DNA from: Leifsonia shinshuensis
GTDB taxonomy: Bacteria > Actinomycetota > Actinomycetes > Actinomycetales > Microbacteriaceae
Assembly (NCBI RefSeq): GCF_031456835.1
Contig: NZ_JAVDVK010000001.1
Coordinates: 62,001-126,000, forward strand
Length of the DNA: 64,000 nucleotides
Direction of reading: 5' to 3'
Shown: piece by piece, positions 51,966-60,076 of the stretch
Layout of the letters: each line of letters begins with the position of its first letter
How positions within the stretch are numbered: the stretch's first letter is position 1
Translations under genes and position numbers: made by a program
Notes under the pieces: generated by a model
What the model was told of the DNA's origin: nothing
Database searches by the model: none
The model's input: only the letters and a program-made list of their open reading frames with translations

Positions 51966-52505
51966 GTCGGAGATCCGCGACCGTCCGTCGGAGATGCAGC
52001 CGCTTCCGGCGCGGATCTTCCGGCTCAGAGCCTTGCGTCGGAGATTCCGGACCCGTTTTCCGACGATCGTCGTCGGCGTCGCGCTGAGTGCCTGCGTCGG
52101 GCACTGGTGACCGATCGTCGGAGATCCGTGACCGTCCGTCGGAGATCCAGCCGCTTCCGGCGCGGATCTCCCTCCGCAGAGCCCTGTGTCGGAGATTCCG
52201 GACCCGTTCTCCGACGATCGGTGCCTGCGTCGGGCACTGGTGACCAATCGTTGGAGATCTGTGACCGTCCGTCGGAGATCTAGCCGCTTTCGGCGCGGAT
52301 CTCCCTCCGCAGAGCCTTGCGTCGGAGATTCCGGACCTGTTCTCCGACGATGGTCGTCGGCGTCGCGGTGGGTGCCTGCGTCGGGCAGTGATGACCGATC
52401 GTCGGAGATCCGTCACCGTCCGTCGGAGATGCAGCCCCTTCCCGCCCGGATCTCCCGCGACAGAGCCCTGTGTCGGAGATTCCGGACCCGTTCTCCGACG
52501 ATCGT
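51966..52505. repeat. Tandem array of about 151-bp 'TCGGAGAT' units, four copies
   Basis: Units begin GTCGGAGATCC at 51966, 52117, 52250 and 52401; lengths are 151, 133, 151 and 105 (partial). Unit 2 lacks an 18-base segment. Each holds TCGGAGATTCCGG and TTCTCCGACGA, an inverted repeat TCGGAGA with 12-base loop. No gene here, though several frames stay open. Related single copies are at 16014 and 24211. Confidence 0.92.
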
Positions 52506-52562
52506 GCAACCGCGCATCCCGCCCCCGCATCCACCGTCGGCGGTCGCCCCTACGATCGGGTC

Positions 52563-53156
52563 ATGGCCGACGACACCCGTCCCGATCCCGAACCGCTGGT
52601 CGTCGCCGACCAGGCGGCCTGGCGTGCGTGGCTCGATGAGCACGAGTCGACGTCGGACGGCGTCTGGCTGATCCTCGCCAAGAAGGGGACGACCGACCCG
52701 ACGAGCCTGAGCTACGACCAGGCGGTCGTGGAGGCCCTCTGCAGCGGATGGATCGACGGCCAGCGCCGGTCGCGGGACGAGGCGACCTTCGTGCAGCGGT
52801 ACACCCCGAGGCGCAAGACGTCGCTGTGGTCGCAGCGCAACATCGGCCTAGTCGAGGCGCTGATCGCCGAGGGGCGGATGCGGCCGGCCGGCCACGCCGA
52901 GATCGAGCGCGCCCAGGCCGACGGGCGGTGGGAGCGCGCCTACGCGGGTTCCGCCTCCGCCGAGACGCCCGAGGATCTGGCCGCAGCCCTCGCCGCATCC
53001 CCGGCGGCGGCAGCGACCTTCGAGCGCCTGAACGCCCAGAACCGGTACGCCGTGCTGCACCGCATCATCACCGCCCCGAGCGCCACCAGCCGCGGCAACC
53101 GTCTGGCGAAGCTGGTCGCGATGCTCGAGCGCGGCGAGACGCCCTACCCGCAGTAA
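52563..53156 (+). CDS. YdeI/OmpD-associated family protein
   Basis: A protein of 197 residues: WRAWLDEHESTSDGVWLILAKKG, SYDQAVVEALCSGWIDGQRR, and WSQRNIGLVEALIAEGRMRPAG are typical of the YdeI family (some annotated as bacteriocin-protection proteins). A TACGAT box ends 6 bases before the ATG, so the message may be leaderless. Confidence 0.88.
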   Translation: MADDTRPDPEPLVVADQAAWRAWLDEHESTSDGVWLILAKKGTTDPTSLSYDQAVVEALCSGWIDGQRRSRDEATFVQRYTPRRKTSLWSQRNIGLVEALIAEGRMRPAGHAEIERAQADGRWERAYAGSASAETPEDLAAALAASPAAAATFERLNAQNRYAVLHRIITAPSATSRGNRLAKLVAMLERGETPYPQ

Positions 53157-53202
53157 GCCACCCGGCAGTAAGCCACCCGCAGTGAGCCACCCGCAGTAAG
53201 CC
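53147..53202 (+). repeat. Short tandem repeat of CCCGCAGTAAGCCA
   Basis: Four copies of 13-15 bases (53147, 53161, 53176, 53190). The first includes the stop codon of the YdeI gene, so the array duplicates the gene's end. Confidence 0.88.
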
Positions 53203-53330
53203 GGTGAGGCAGCAGTCCCGCAGCACGGCAACAGTCCAGCATCGCCGCTCGAAGCCCCCAGGACAAGCGTTGATCGCGCACGCCGGGCGGCCCTAGCGTT
53301 GCGTGCGTCAGCGCTCACCGAAGGGAAGAC

Positions 53331-54380
53331 ATGACCTCCAGCTCGCCGCACGTCGCCTCACTGATCGATTCGCCGGACACCTTCCAGAACGATGGCGGGC
53401 GCATCTCGCAGCTCACCCGTGACGACTTCCCGATCCTGAGGAGGATGTCGCTGAAGCGCATCGTGCTGGAACCGGGAGCAGTGCGCGAGCCGCAGTGGAA
53501 CGTGAACGCCAACCAGATCGCCTACGTCGTGCGCGGCACCGTCCTCGTCTCCATGCTGGCCACCGCGGACGAGTTCGCGAGCTTCGTCGTGCAGGCCGGG
53601 CAGATGTATCACGTCGCCTCCGGGGCGATCTACCACATCGAGAACGTCGGCGAGGAGACCGCCGAGGTCATCGCCTCGTTGCGCAGCGCGCGCCCGGCGC
53701 ACTTCTCGCTGCAGAACAGCGTGAACGCGATGACGGATGCGGTGCTCGGCAACACCTACGACCTTCCGGCGTCCGCGTTCCGGCCGTTCGACCGGCACGA
53801 CGCCCAGCAGATCGTCCGGCGGGAGGGGCCGGCGCGCATCCCGGACACCGCCGGGCTCCCGAACGCGCACCTCTTCGATGTCGCCGGGCAGATCCCGCCG
53901 CTGTCCTACGCCTACGGCAGCGCCCGGCTGGCCCGTAAGCAGTTCTGGGCGGCGCTCGACGACCTCTCGATGTACTCGCTCGAGATCGGCGGCACCGGCA
54001 TGCGTGAGCCGCACTGGCATCCCGTCACGGCGGAGCTCGGCTACGTGCAGAGCGGACACGCCCGGATGACGGTCCTCGATCCCGACGGCACCATCGACAC
54101 GTACGAGCTCGAACCGGGGGATGCCTACTTCATCCCGCGCGCATATCCGCACCACATCGAGTCCCTCGGCGAGGAGGGCATCCACTTCCTGATCTTCTTC
54201 GACCAGCCGACGCCCGGTGACATCGGCTATCGGGCGACCGCCTCGGCGTTCTCCCGCGAGGTGCTGTCGGCGTCCTTCGGGGTGCCGGAGGCGCAGTTGC
54301 CCCGGTTCCCCTTCACGCCCGTCGACCCGCTCATCGTCGGTCGTTCGAATCCGGTCGACCCGGTGGAGCAGGCGGACTAG
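53331..54380 (+). CDS. Bicupin protein, oxalate-decarboxylase-like
   Basis: A protein of 349 residues with two cupin domains. The second has a full metal site (REPHWHPVTAELGYVQSG, later FIPRAYPHHIES). In the first, the equivalent segment reads REPQWNVNANQIAYVVRG, so both His of the HxH are gone (Gln and Asn), although VASGAIYHIEN keeps a His. One metal centre is therefore likely. No signal peptide is seen, unlike many oxalate decarboxylases. AAGGGAAG precedes the ATG. Confidence 0.85.
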   Translation: MTSSSPHVASLIDSPDTFQNDGGRISQLTRDDFPILRRMSLKRIVLEPGAVREPQWNVNANQIAYVVRGTVLVSMLATADEFASFVVQAGQMYHVASGAIYHIENVGEETAEVIASLRSARPAHFSLQNSVNAMTDAVLGNTYDLPASAFRPFDRHDAQQIVRREGPARIPDTAGLPNAHLFDVAGQIPPLSYAYGSARLARKQFWAALDDLSMYSLEIGGTGMREPHWHPVTAELGYVQSGHARMTVLDPDGTIDTYELEPGDAYFIPRAYPHHIESLGEEGIHFLIFFDQPTPGDIGYRATASAFSREVLSASFGVPEAQLPRFPFTPVDPLIVGRSNPVDPVEQAD

Positions 54381-54432
54381 CCGGACCGCCCGGAAGCACA
54401 TCCCGCCCGGACCGCCCGGACGCACATTCCGC
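54381..54432. repeat. 26-bp direct repeat, two copies
   Basis: Two adjacent 26-base units (54381-54406, 54407-54432) beginning CCGGACCGCCCGGA and differing at about two or three bases. They lie between convergent genes. Confidence 0.85.
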
Positions 54433-54448
54433 CCGCGCCGTCCGCCCG

Positions 54449-55924
54449 TCACACCCCGCGCTTGCCCGCCCTCCGCCGCTCGCGCAGGTCGACCAGCCCG
54501 ACGACCAGCGCCACTGCGAGCAGTGCCAGCGTGACGAGGTACCCGGAGCGCACGGCGGCGTGGTACTCGGAGACGGGATGCGAGCCCCCGCCCGGCACCG
54601 TGGCGAAGAACACCGCCGTGACGAGCGCCACGCCGACCGCCGTCCCGATGCGCTGGCCCAGCTGGGCGATGGAGCCCGCGGCGCTTCCCTCCTCGGGCGG
54701 GATCTCGGAGAGCGTGAGCGTCTGGTTGGGCGAGATCACGAGCCCGCCCCCGAGGCCGCCGATGAGCGTCGAGCCGGCCATGAACCAGACGGCGGACGGC
54801 GGAGGGGCCAGCGTCGCGGACGCGAGCAGCGCGGCGATCCCCACGATGACCACGACCAGTCCCGTCACGACCAGGCCGCGGCCGAAGCGCTGCACCAGGC
54901 GGCCGCCCACGAAGGCGGAGAGCGCGGCGCCGAGGGCGAACGGAACGCTGACGAGGCCTGCGGTGAGCGGCTGCGCGTGCAGTCCCTCCTGCAGGAAGAG
55001 CGTGGTGACGAGGAAGCTCGCCGGGAGCCCGGCGAAGTACACCGCCGCGATCAGGATGCCGTTGCGGTACGACGCCGTCCGGAACAGCTCGAGGTGCACG
55101 ATCGGCGAGAGTCCGCGGCGGCGGTAGGCCCGCTCCCAGAGCAGGAAGGCGCCGCCCGCGACGACGAACGCGATGAGCCAGAGCCAGCGCAGCGGGTCGT
55201 CCGTCGACGAGCCCGTCGTCATCAGGAACGGCAGCATCAGCCCCAGGATCGCCACGGCGAGGAGCGCGAGGCCGACCGGGTCGAGCTGCGTGCCCTCGCG
55301 GCTCCGCTCCTGGTCGCGCGGCAGGTACCGGAGTGCGAAGAACAGCGCCACGGCGCCGCACGGGACGTTGAACCAGAACAGCAGTCGCCATCCCTCGGTC
55401 GCTCCGCCGAGAGCGATCAGGGAGCCGGCGAGTGTCGGCCCGATCGCCGTCGCGATGCCGACCATCGCCCCGAACACGCCGAACGCGCGGCCGCGCTCCT
55501 CTCCTCGGTAGAGCTGCTGGATCATCCCGAGCACCTGCGGCATCTGCACGCCGGCCGCCGCGCCCTGCACGAAGCGCGTCACCGTCAGCCAGACGATGCC
55601 CGGCGCGAGCGCGCAGAGGGCGCTGGCCGCGCTGAAGCCGATCAGCCCGATCACGAACATCGCCCGGCGCGACCGCGTGTCGCCCAGCCGTCCGGAGGGG
55701 ATGAGCGTGAGGCCGAAGGCGAGCGCGTAGCCGGCGACGATCAGCTGCAGCTGGGTCGAGTCGGCGTGCAGCGACCGTTGGATGGACGGCAGCGCGACGT
55801 TGACGCCGGAGAGATCGAGGATCGTGAGCGCCCCCACCGCGATGCACACCGCGAAGGCGGGGCCGCGTCCGGGGTGGGCGGCGGTGCTGGTGGTCGAGGT
55901 GGAGCCGGGGGAGAGGTCGGTCAC
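54449..55924 (-). CDS. MFS transporter, DHA2 family
   Basis: A protein of 491 residues with about 14 helices. It has LSGVNVALPSIQRSLHAD in helix 1, RLGDTRSRRAMFVIG as motif A, and GPTLAGSLIALGG as the antiporter motif C. Drug or metabolite export. It faces the TetR gene at 55988, transcribed the same way, 63 bases upstream. Confidence 0.92.
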   Translation of the reverse strand: MTDLSPGSTSTTSTAAHPGRGPAFAVCIAVGALTILDLSGVNVALPSIQRSLHADSTQLQLIVAGYALAFGLTLIPSGRLGDTRSRRAMFVIGLIGFSAASALCALAPGIVWLTVTRFVQGAAAGVQMPQVLGMIQQLYRGEERGRAFGVFGAMVGIATAIGPTLAGSLIALGGATEGWRLLFWFNVPCGAVALFFALRYLPRDQERSREGTQLDPVGLALLAVAILGLMLPFLMTTGSSTDDPLRWLWLIAFVVAGGAFLLWERAYRRRGLSPIVHLELFRTASYRNGILIAAVYFAGLPASFLVTTLFLQEGLHAQPLTAGLVSVPFALGAALSAFVGGRLVQRFGRGLVVTGLVVVIVGIAALLASATLAPPPSAVWFMAGSTLIGGLGGGLVISPNQTLTLSEIPPEEGSAAGSIAQLGQRIGTAVGVALVTAVFFATVPGGGSHPVSEYHAAVRSGYLVTLALLAVALVVGLVDLRERRRAGKRGV

Positions 55925-55987
55925 GCCGACACCGTACGCCGCGAGTGGTGCGCTGCCAGCCCGCGACGGGGCCGCCTCACGACGCAG

Positions 55988-56644
55988 TCAGGCGCTCTCC
56001 AGCGCCCCGACCAGGTACGCGCTGAGGATGCGGCGCAGCCGCGGCTCGAGGTCGATGAGCGCGTGCCCGAGCCGCGGGTCCGACCGGTACAGCGCGGCGA
56101 TCTCGGGCGGCGGCGTGGAGATCTGCCAGAACGTGCCGGCGAGCGAGGTCGCCGCGGCCACGAGGTCTCGCGCCGCGGATTCCGGCAGCGCGGGGAGAGC
56201 GGACCGGACCGCCTCCGCGATGCGGGCGAGGCTCTCGCCGCTGGTCAGCTTGTAGGCGCGCACCGCCTCGACCGAGACGTTCCGCTCCAGGTTGAGCGGG
56301 GCCTGCGCCAGCAGGTCGCAGAACGGCCCGCGCTCGGCGAGCGTCGTCGAGAAGGCCGCTGCGACCTCCGCGGGGGTGGATGCGGCGGCAAGCCGTTCGA
56401 TCAGCGCGGGCGTCCACTCGCCCCAGGCCTCGGCGGTCAGGCGCAGGAAGATTTCCTCGCGGGTCTCGAAGTAGCGCAGCATGGCCGACTTGTGCATCCC
56501 CACCGCGTCGGCGATCTCGGTCAGCGTGACCGTGCGGATGCCGCGCTCGGCCGCTAGCGCGCGCGCCGCGTCCAGGATGGCCTGCTCGCGGACCGCCTTT
56601 GCCTCTCGGCTGCGGGCGCGCTGGAACGTCTCGGACGAAGTCAT
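55988..56644 (-). CDS. TetR-family transcriptional regulator
   Basis: A protein of 218 residues: ILDAARALAAERGIRTVTLTEIADAVGMHKSAMLRYFETREEIFL is the DNA-binding domain. The rest is an all-helical ligand domain of the C-terminal type seen in plant-type or drug regulators. It likely controls the MFS gene downstream and the divergent SDR gene, with two palindromes between them. Confidence 0.92.
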   Translation of the reverse strand: MTSSETFQRARSREAKAVREQAILDAARALAAERGIRTVTLTEIADAVGMHKSAMLRYFETREEIFLRLTAEAWGEWTPALIERLAAASTPAEVAAAFSTTLAERGPFCDLLAQAPLNLERNVSVEAVRAYKLTSGESLARIAEAVRSALPALPESAARDLVAAATSLAGTFWQISTPPPEIAALYRSDPRLGHALIDLEPRLRRILSAYLVGALESA

Positions 56645-56658
56645 GCGACCACCATATC

Positions 56659-56694
56659 GCAACGCGGTTGCATTAGGTAAAGAAACGGTGTTTC
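56659..56694. promoter_or_regulatory. Two palindromes in the tetR-SDR intergenic region
   Basis: GCAAC, GCG, GTTGC (56659-56671) and GAAAC, GGT, GTTTC (56682-56694). They are candidates for the TetR operator in a 59-bp divergent region. Confidence 0.6.
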
Positions 56695-56703
56695 ACTAAC
56701 GGC

Positions 56704-57597
56704 ATGGAACAGACACTCACCACCGACCGGGCACCGCTGACGTGGTTCGTCACCGGATCCTCCCGCGGCTTCGGCCGCGCTCTCGTCGTCGCCGCGCTGC
56801 AGGCGGGCGACCGGGTCGCCGCGACTGCCCGGCGCCCCGAGCAGCTCGACGACCTCGTCGCCGAGTACGGCGACCGCATCCTCCCGCTCGCACTCGACGT
56901 GACGGACGCGGCGCGCGCCGCCGACGCGCTCGCCGAGGCGCACGAGCGATTCGGCCGCCTCGACGTCATCGTCAACAACGCCGGCTACGCCAACGTGTCG
57001 CCGATCGAGACGACCGACGACGCCGACTTCCGCCGCCAGTTCGAGACCAACTTCTGGGGCGTCTACAACGTCAGCAAAGCGGCGATCCCGATCCTGCGCG
57101 AGCAGGGCGGCGGGCTCGTGATCCAGTTCTCCTCGGTGGGTGGACGCGTCGGCGGCTCCCCGGGGATCGCGTCGTACCAGGCGGCGAAGTTCGCCATCGA
57201 CGGCTTCAGCCGCGTGCTGCGCGCGGAGACGGCGCCCTTCGGCGTGCGCGTGCTGGTCGTCGAGCCGAGCGGGTTCCGCACCGACTGGGCCGGCTCGTCG
57301 ATGGAGGTGCACGACGTCCCCGAGCAGTACCAGGAGACGGTGGGCGCGATGAACCGGCGGGTACGGCAGAGCGACGCCGGTCCGGCCGGCGATCCCGTGC
57401 GCGCGGCCGAGATCCTCGTCGGCATCGCCGGCCGGCGCGACCTGCCGACCAACCTCCCGCTCGGCGCCACGGCGGCGGAGTTCAGCATCGCCCAGGACCG
57501 CCGCCTCCTCGCCTCCGACCTCGCCTGGGCGCCGGTCAGCCGCTCCGCCGATGCGGACCAGCCCTACCCCGTCTCGTTCCCGCCCGAGGCCGCATGA
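56704..57597 (+). CDS. SDR-family oxidoreductase
   Basis: A protein of 297 residues, classical short-chain dehydrogenase: WFVTGSSRGFGRAL (cofactor loop), VNNAGYANVSP, a catalytic Ser in VIQFSSVGGR, and Tyr-xxx-Lys in SYQAAKFAIDG. The long C-terminal part is as in the carbonyl-reductase-like subgroup. Divergent from tetR. Confidence 0.92.
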   Translation: MEQTLTTDRAPLTWFVTGSSRGFGRALVVAALQAGDRVAATARRPEQLDDLVAEYGDRILPLALDVTDAARAADALAEAHERFGRLDVIVNNAGYANVSPIETTDDADFRRQFETNFWGVYNVSKAAIPILREQGGGLVIQFSSVGGRVGGSPGIASYQAAKFAIDGFSRVLRAETAPFGVRVLVVEPSGFRTDWAGSSMEVHDVPEQYQETVGAMNRRVRQSDAGPAGDPVRAAEILVGIAGRRDLPTNLPLGATAAEFSIAQDRRLLASDLAWAPVSRSADADQPYPVSFPPEAA

Positions 57598-57724
57598 CCG
57601 CATCCCGCCCCGAGGCGGAGTGCGGGCAGGTGACGATCGGGTGAACACGGCGGGTGCTGCCTGCCGGGCGCGGCGGCCGACGGCTATGCTCCAGCCGTAG
57701 GTCAGGTCGACGAGGGGAACGGCC

Positions 57725-57928
57725 ATGCAGGGACTGTCATCCGCCGGGGCGTTCGCCGCCGCGATCGCGCTCGCCGCGATCGTGCTGGTGATCGCGCCGG
57801 CAGGGAGCGCCATCCAACCCGCCGTCATGGCGGTGGACCTGGTGGTCGCCGGCGTCGCGGGGGCGGCGGCGGCGACCTTCCTGGGCATCGCGGGAGGGCT
57901 GCGGCACCGTCGCCGCCGGGCGCGCTAG
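57725..57928 (+). CDS. Small membrane protein of 67 residues
   Basis: Two hydrophobic segments (about 8-27 and 35-58) and a basic tail (RHRRRRAR) keep the C-terminus inside the cell. AGGGGAAC lies before the ATG. No family recognised. Confidence 0.5.
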   Translation: MQGLSSAGAFAAAIALAAIVLVIAPAGSAIQPAVMAVDLVVAGVAGAAAATFLGIAGGLRHRRRRAR

Positions 57929-58003
57929 CGGCAGGAGGGCCCCGAGCGCAAGGGGTCCCCCGAAAAGTTGACAACCCGCTCGTGCGTGTGGAGCATCGAG
58001 AAG

Positions 58004-58771
58004 ATGACGTTGGTGGACGGGACCCTCGAGGACTTCGCCCGCGATTTCGAGATCGCGCTGGCGCAGCGCCAGGTCATCGCTGCCTACCAACCGCAGATCG
58101 ACGTCGCCGACGGCTCCATGGTCGGCGTCGAGGCGCTGGCCCGCTGGACGCATCCCGAGCACGGACCCGTCGCGCCCGACGTCTTCGTCGACGTCGCGCA
58201 GAAGACCGGGCTGCTGCCGCTGCTGACCGCGCGCATCATCTCCGATGTGACCGCCGAGTACATCCCGGGGTGCACGATCGAGGTGGCGGTCAACGTCTCG
58301 GCGACCCAGCTGGAGGACCCGTCCCTCTACGACATGTTCGAGGGCGCGTTCGCGACCGGCCGGTGCAACCCCACCACCCTGACGGTGGAGGTGACCGAGA
58401 GCCACAGCATCGCGCATCCGGAACGGGTGGCGGCGCCGCTCGAGGCGCTGGCGGCGGCCGGTGTGACCATCTCGGTCGACGACTTCGGGACCGGGCACTC
58501 CTCGTTCGCCCGGGTGGAGTCCCTCCACGCGCGCGAGCTCAAGCTCGACAAGAGCCTGGTGCAGTCAGAGGAGCGCGTCCACGAGGTCGCGCAGATCATC
58601 ACGGAGGCCCACAGGCGGGGGATCCGCGTGGTCGGGGAGGGCGTCGAGACGCAGCTGCAGCTCGACCGGCTCGCCGCGGCCGGATGCGACCGCGCGCAGG
58701 GCTACCTCATCTCCAAGCCGCAGCCGGCTGACGTGCTGGTCGACTGGTACCGCAACCGCTTCGCCCGGTAA
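58004..58771 (+). CDS. Stand-alone EAL-domain c-di-GMP phosphodiesterase
   Basis: A protein of 255 residues: one EAL domain with intact Glu43-Ala-Leu (GVEALARW), the VEVTES Glu, the DDFGTGHSS loop and KLDKSLV. So it should hydrolyse c-di-GMP. There is no sensor domain or membrane helix. ATG 58004 is likely; an upstream TTG at 57968 extends the frame. Confidence 0.9.
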   Translation: MTLVDGTLEDFARDFEIALAQRQVIAAYQPQIDVADGSMVGVEALARWTHPEHGPVAPDVFVDVAQKTGLLPLLTARIISDVTAEYIPGCTIEVAVNVSATQLEDPSLYDMFEGAFATGRCNPTTLTVEVTESHSIAHPERVAAPLEALAAAGVTISVDDFGTGHSSFARVESLHARELKLDKSLVQSEERVHEVAQIITEAHRRGIRVVGEGVETQLQLDRLAAAGCDRAQGYLISKPQPADVLVDWYRNRFAR

Positions 58772-58815
58772 CGCGCCCGAAGCCGTAGGCCCGTGGACGG
58801 GCCCGGAGACGACGA

Positions 58816-58844
58816 ACGCGCACGTCCCGAGGGAACGTGCGCGT
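58816..58844. terminator. Bidirectional hairpin terminator
   Basis: ACGCGCACGT (58816-58825) and ACGTGCGCGT (58835-58844) pair across a short CCC/GGG-containing loop. It lies between the EAL gene and the convergent small gene. Confidence 0.75.
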
Positions 58845-58861
58845 CCGCGAGGCTCAGCGGT

Positions 58862-59119
58862 TCAGAGCGCGTCGAACGAGTCGATGTCGACCCGCGGCTC
58901 CTCCTGGCGCGTGGCGGGCGGATCGACCTCGATCTGCGCCCAGGTGACCGGCATGCCCGGCGAGAACAGCACGTCGACGCCGGGGCCGCCGCGCAGAGGA
59001 GGGATGGTCACGTAGCCACCGCCCGCTCGCACCGCCTCCAGGATCTTTCCGCGGAGGTCGGTCACCGGATCGGGCAGGAAGTAGTCCTTTCCGTCGACCG
59101 TGAGGCGGTGAACGATCAT
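58862..59119 (-). CDS. Small actinobacterial protein of unknown function
   Basis: The product is 85 residues: VHRLTVDGKDYFLPD, then KILEAVRAGGGYVTIPP, then VDVLFSPGMPVTWAQIEVD. It is probably a small beta-rich fold. A GAAAGGAAA site lies before the ATG. It diverges from the DUF7882-like gene at 59244. Confidence 0.65.
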   Translation of the reverse strand: MIVHRLTVDGKDYFLPDPVTDLRGKILEAVRAGGGYVTIPPLRGGPGVDVLFSPGMPVTWAQIEVDPPATRQEEPRVDIDSFDAL

Positions 59120-59243
59120 GCGGTGTTTCCTTTCCGTTCGTGTGTCGTAGAACACTATCGCGCGGTCACGATACACCTGTATTCCTGACGTATATGCTCG
59201 CAGGAGCATTCACGCGCCCTCTCTCGACACACGAAAGGCACCC

Positions 59244-59558
59244 GTGGGAACTCTCCGTTATGACGGCGAAAGCTACGAACTGGACGACCGTCTCCTGTTC
59301 CACATGCAGATCGCCATCAGCACCAAACTGCGGCGGGGTGAGAACTTCTTCCTCACCTGGCCGGTCCCGGCCGAGCTCGGCAGCGGACGGCACACGATCT
59401 GGGTGGACAACGGCGTCCCCCTGCACATCTTCTTCTCCGGGTCGAAGGTGCCGACGCTGAACAAGGACTGGATCGAGGCCATGATCCAGACCGGTGGCCG
59501 GGCCTCCGGAATGATCGTCATGGAGGAGTCGGAGACGCGTCCGCCCGGCCAGCGATGA
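59244..59558 (+). CDS. DUF7882-like small protein
   Basis: The product is 104 residues from a GTG start, beginning MGTLRYDGESYELDDRLL, as in a family common in Microbacteriaceae. A charged middle (KLRRGENFFLTW) and WVDNGVPLHIFFSG follow. Some databases label relatives 'ATP-dependent DNA ligase', but no ligase motif is present. Function unknown. Confidence 0.8.
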   Translation: MGTLRYDGESYELDDRLLFHMQIAISTKLRRGENFFLTWPVPAELGSGRHTIWVDNGVPLHIFFSGSKVPTLNKDWIEAMIQTGGRASGMIVMEESETRPPGQR

Positions 59559-59695
59559 GGCTGGGCCAGCGCTTATAGCGGATGGCCTCAGCGAAAACAA
59601 GGCCCCCCGAATTTCTTGCTTCACCGGACCGGTAGTTCGATCATCTAACTAGGTCAACGAATCGCACCGCGACGGAAGAGAAGTAAGGAAGAACC

Positions 59696-59962
59696 ATGGC
59701 CGAGCAGCTCGCCGACATCATCGATCTCCCCACGGAGTACGTCTCCTGGCACTCGCCGGCCGCGGCGCTCTGGGTGGCCTCGACGCCGACCTCCTACGTC
59801 GGGATGGTGGACCGCAACCACGACGGTTTCGTCGCCACCGACTGCACCGGTCGCGAGCTCGGCGTCTACGGCTCGCTGGAGTCGGCACGCGTCGCCGTGT
59901 ACGGCGCCTGGGTCGCCCCGGCCCCGGCCGACCAGACCGCGGACCAGGCGCTCATCGCCTGA
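59696..59962 (+). CDS. Small protein of unknown function
   Basis: The product is 88 residues: PTEYVSWHSPAAALWVASTPTSYVG, VDRNHDGFVATDCTGRELG, YGSLESARVAVYGAWV. It looks like a compact alpha-beta domain. AAGGAA precedes the ATG, and a strong terminator follows. Confidence 0.65.
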   Translation: MAEQLADIIDLPTEYVSWHSPAAALWVASTPTSYVGMVDRNHDGFVATDCTGRELGVYGSLESARVAVYGAWVAPAPADQTADQALIA

Positions 59963-60015
59963 CCGACCACAGACCATCCCGGCCGGCGTTTCGGGTGCGC
60001 CCACCGGGATCTGGC

Positions 60016-60048
60016 GGAACCCCGGCACCGTTCTGGTGCCGGGGTTCC
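60016..60048. terminator. Strong bidirectional terminator
   Basis: GGAACCCCGGCACC and GGTGCCGGGGTTCC are perfect 14-base arms with a GTTCT loop. It lies between the convergent genes ending at 59962 and 60077. Confidence 0.92.
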
Positions 60049-60076
60049 AACATTTAAGGGATGCGCTCGTCGCCCG

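Noticed and set aside
51966..52505. CRISPR array
   Set aside because: Units are long, contiguous and variable in length with no unique spacers, and no cas genes are near.
51850..52530. Long minus-strand frames over the tandem repeat array
   Set aside because: Open frames exist because the repeat lacks stops in several frames; the 'proteins' are repetitive SSENGSGISD-like strings with no start signals.
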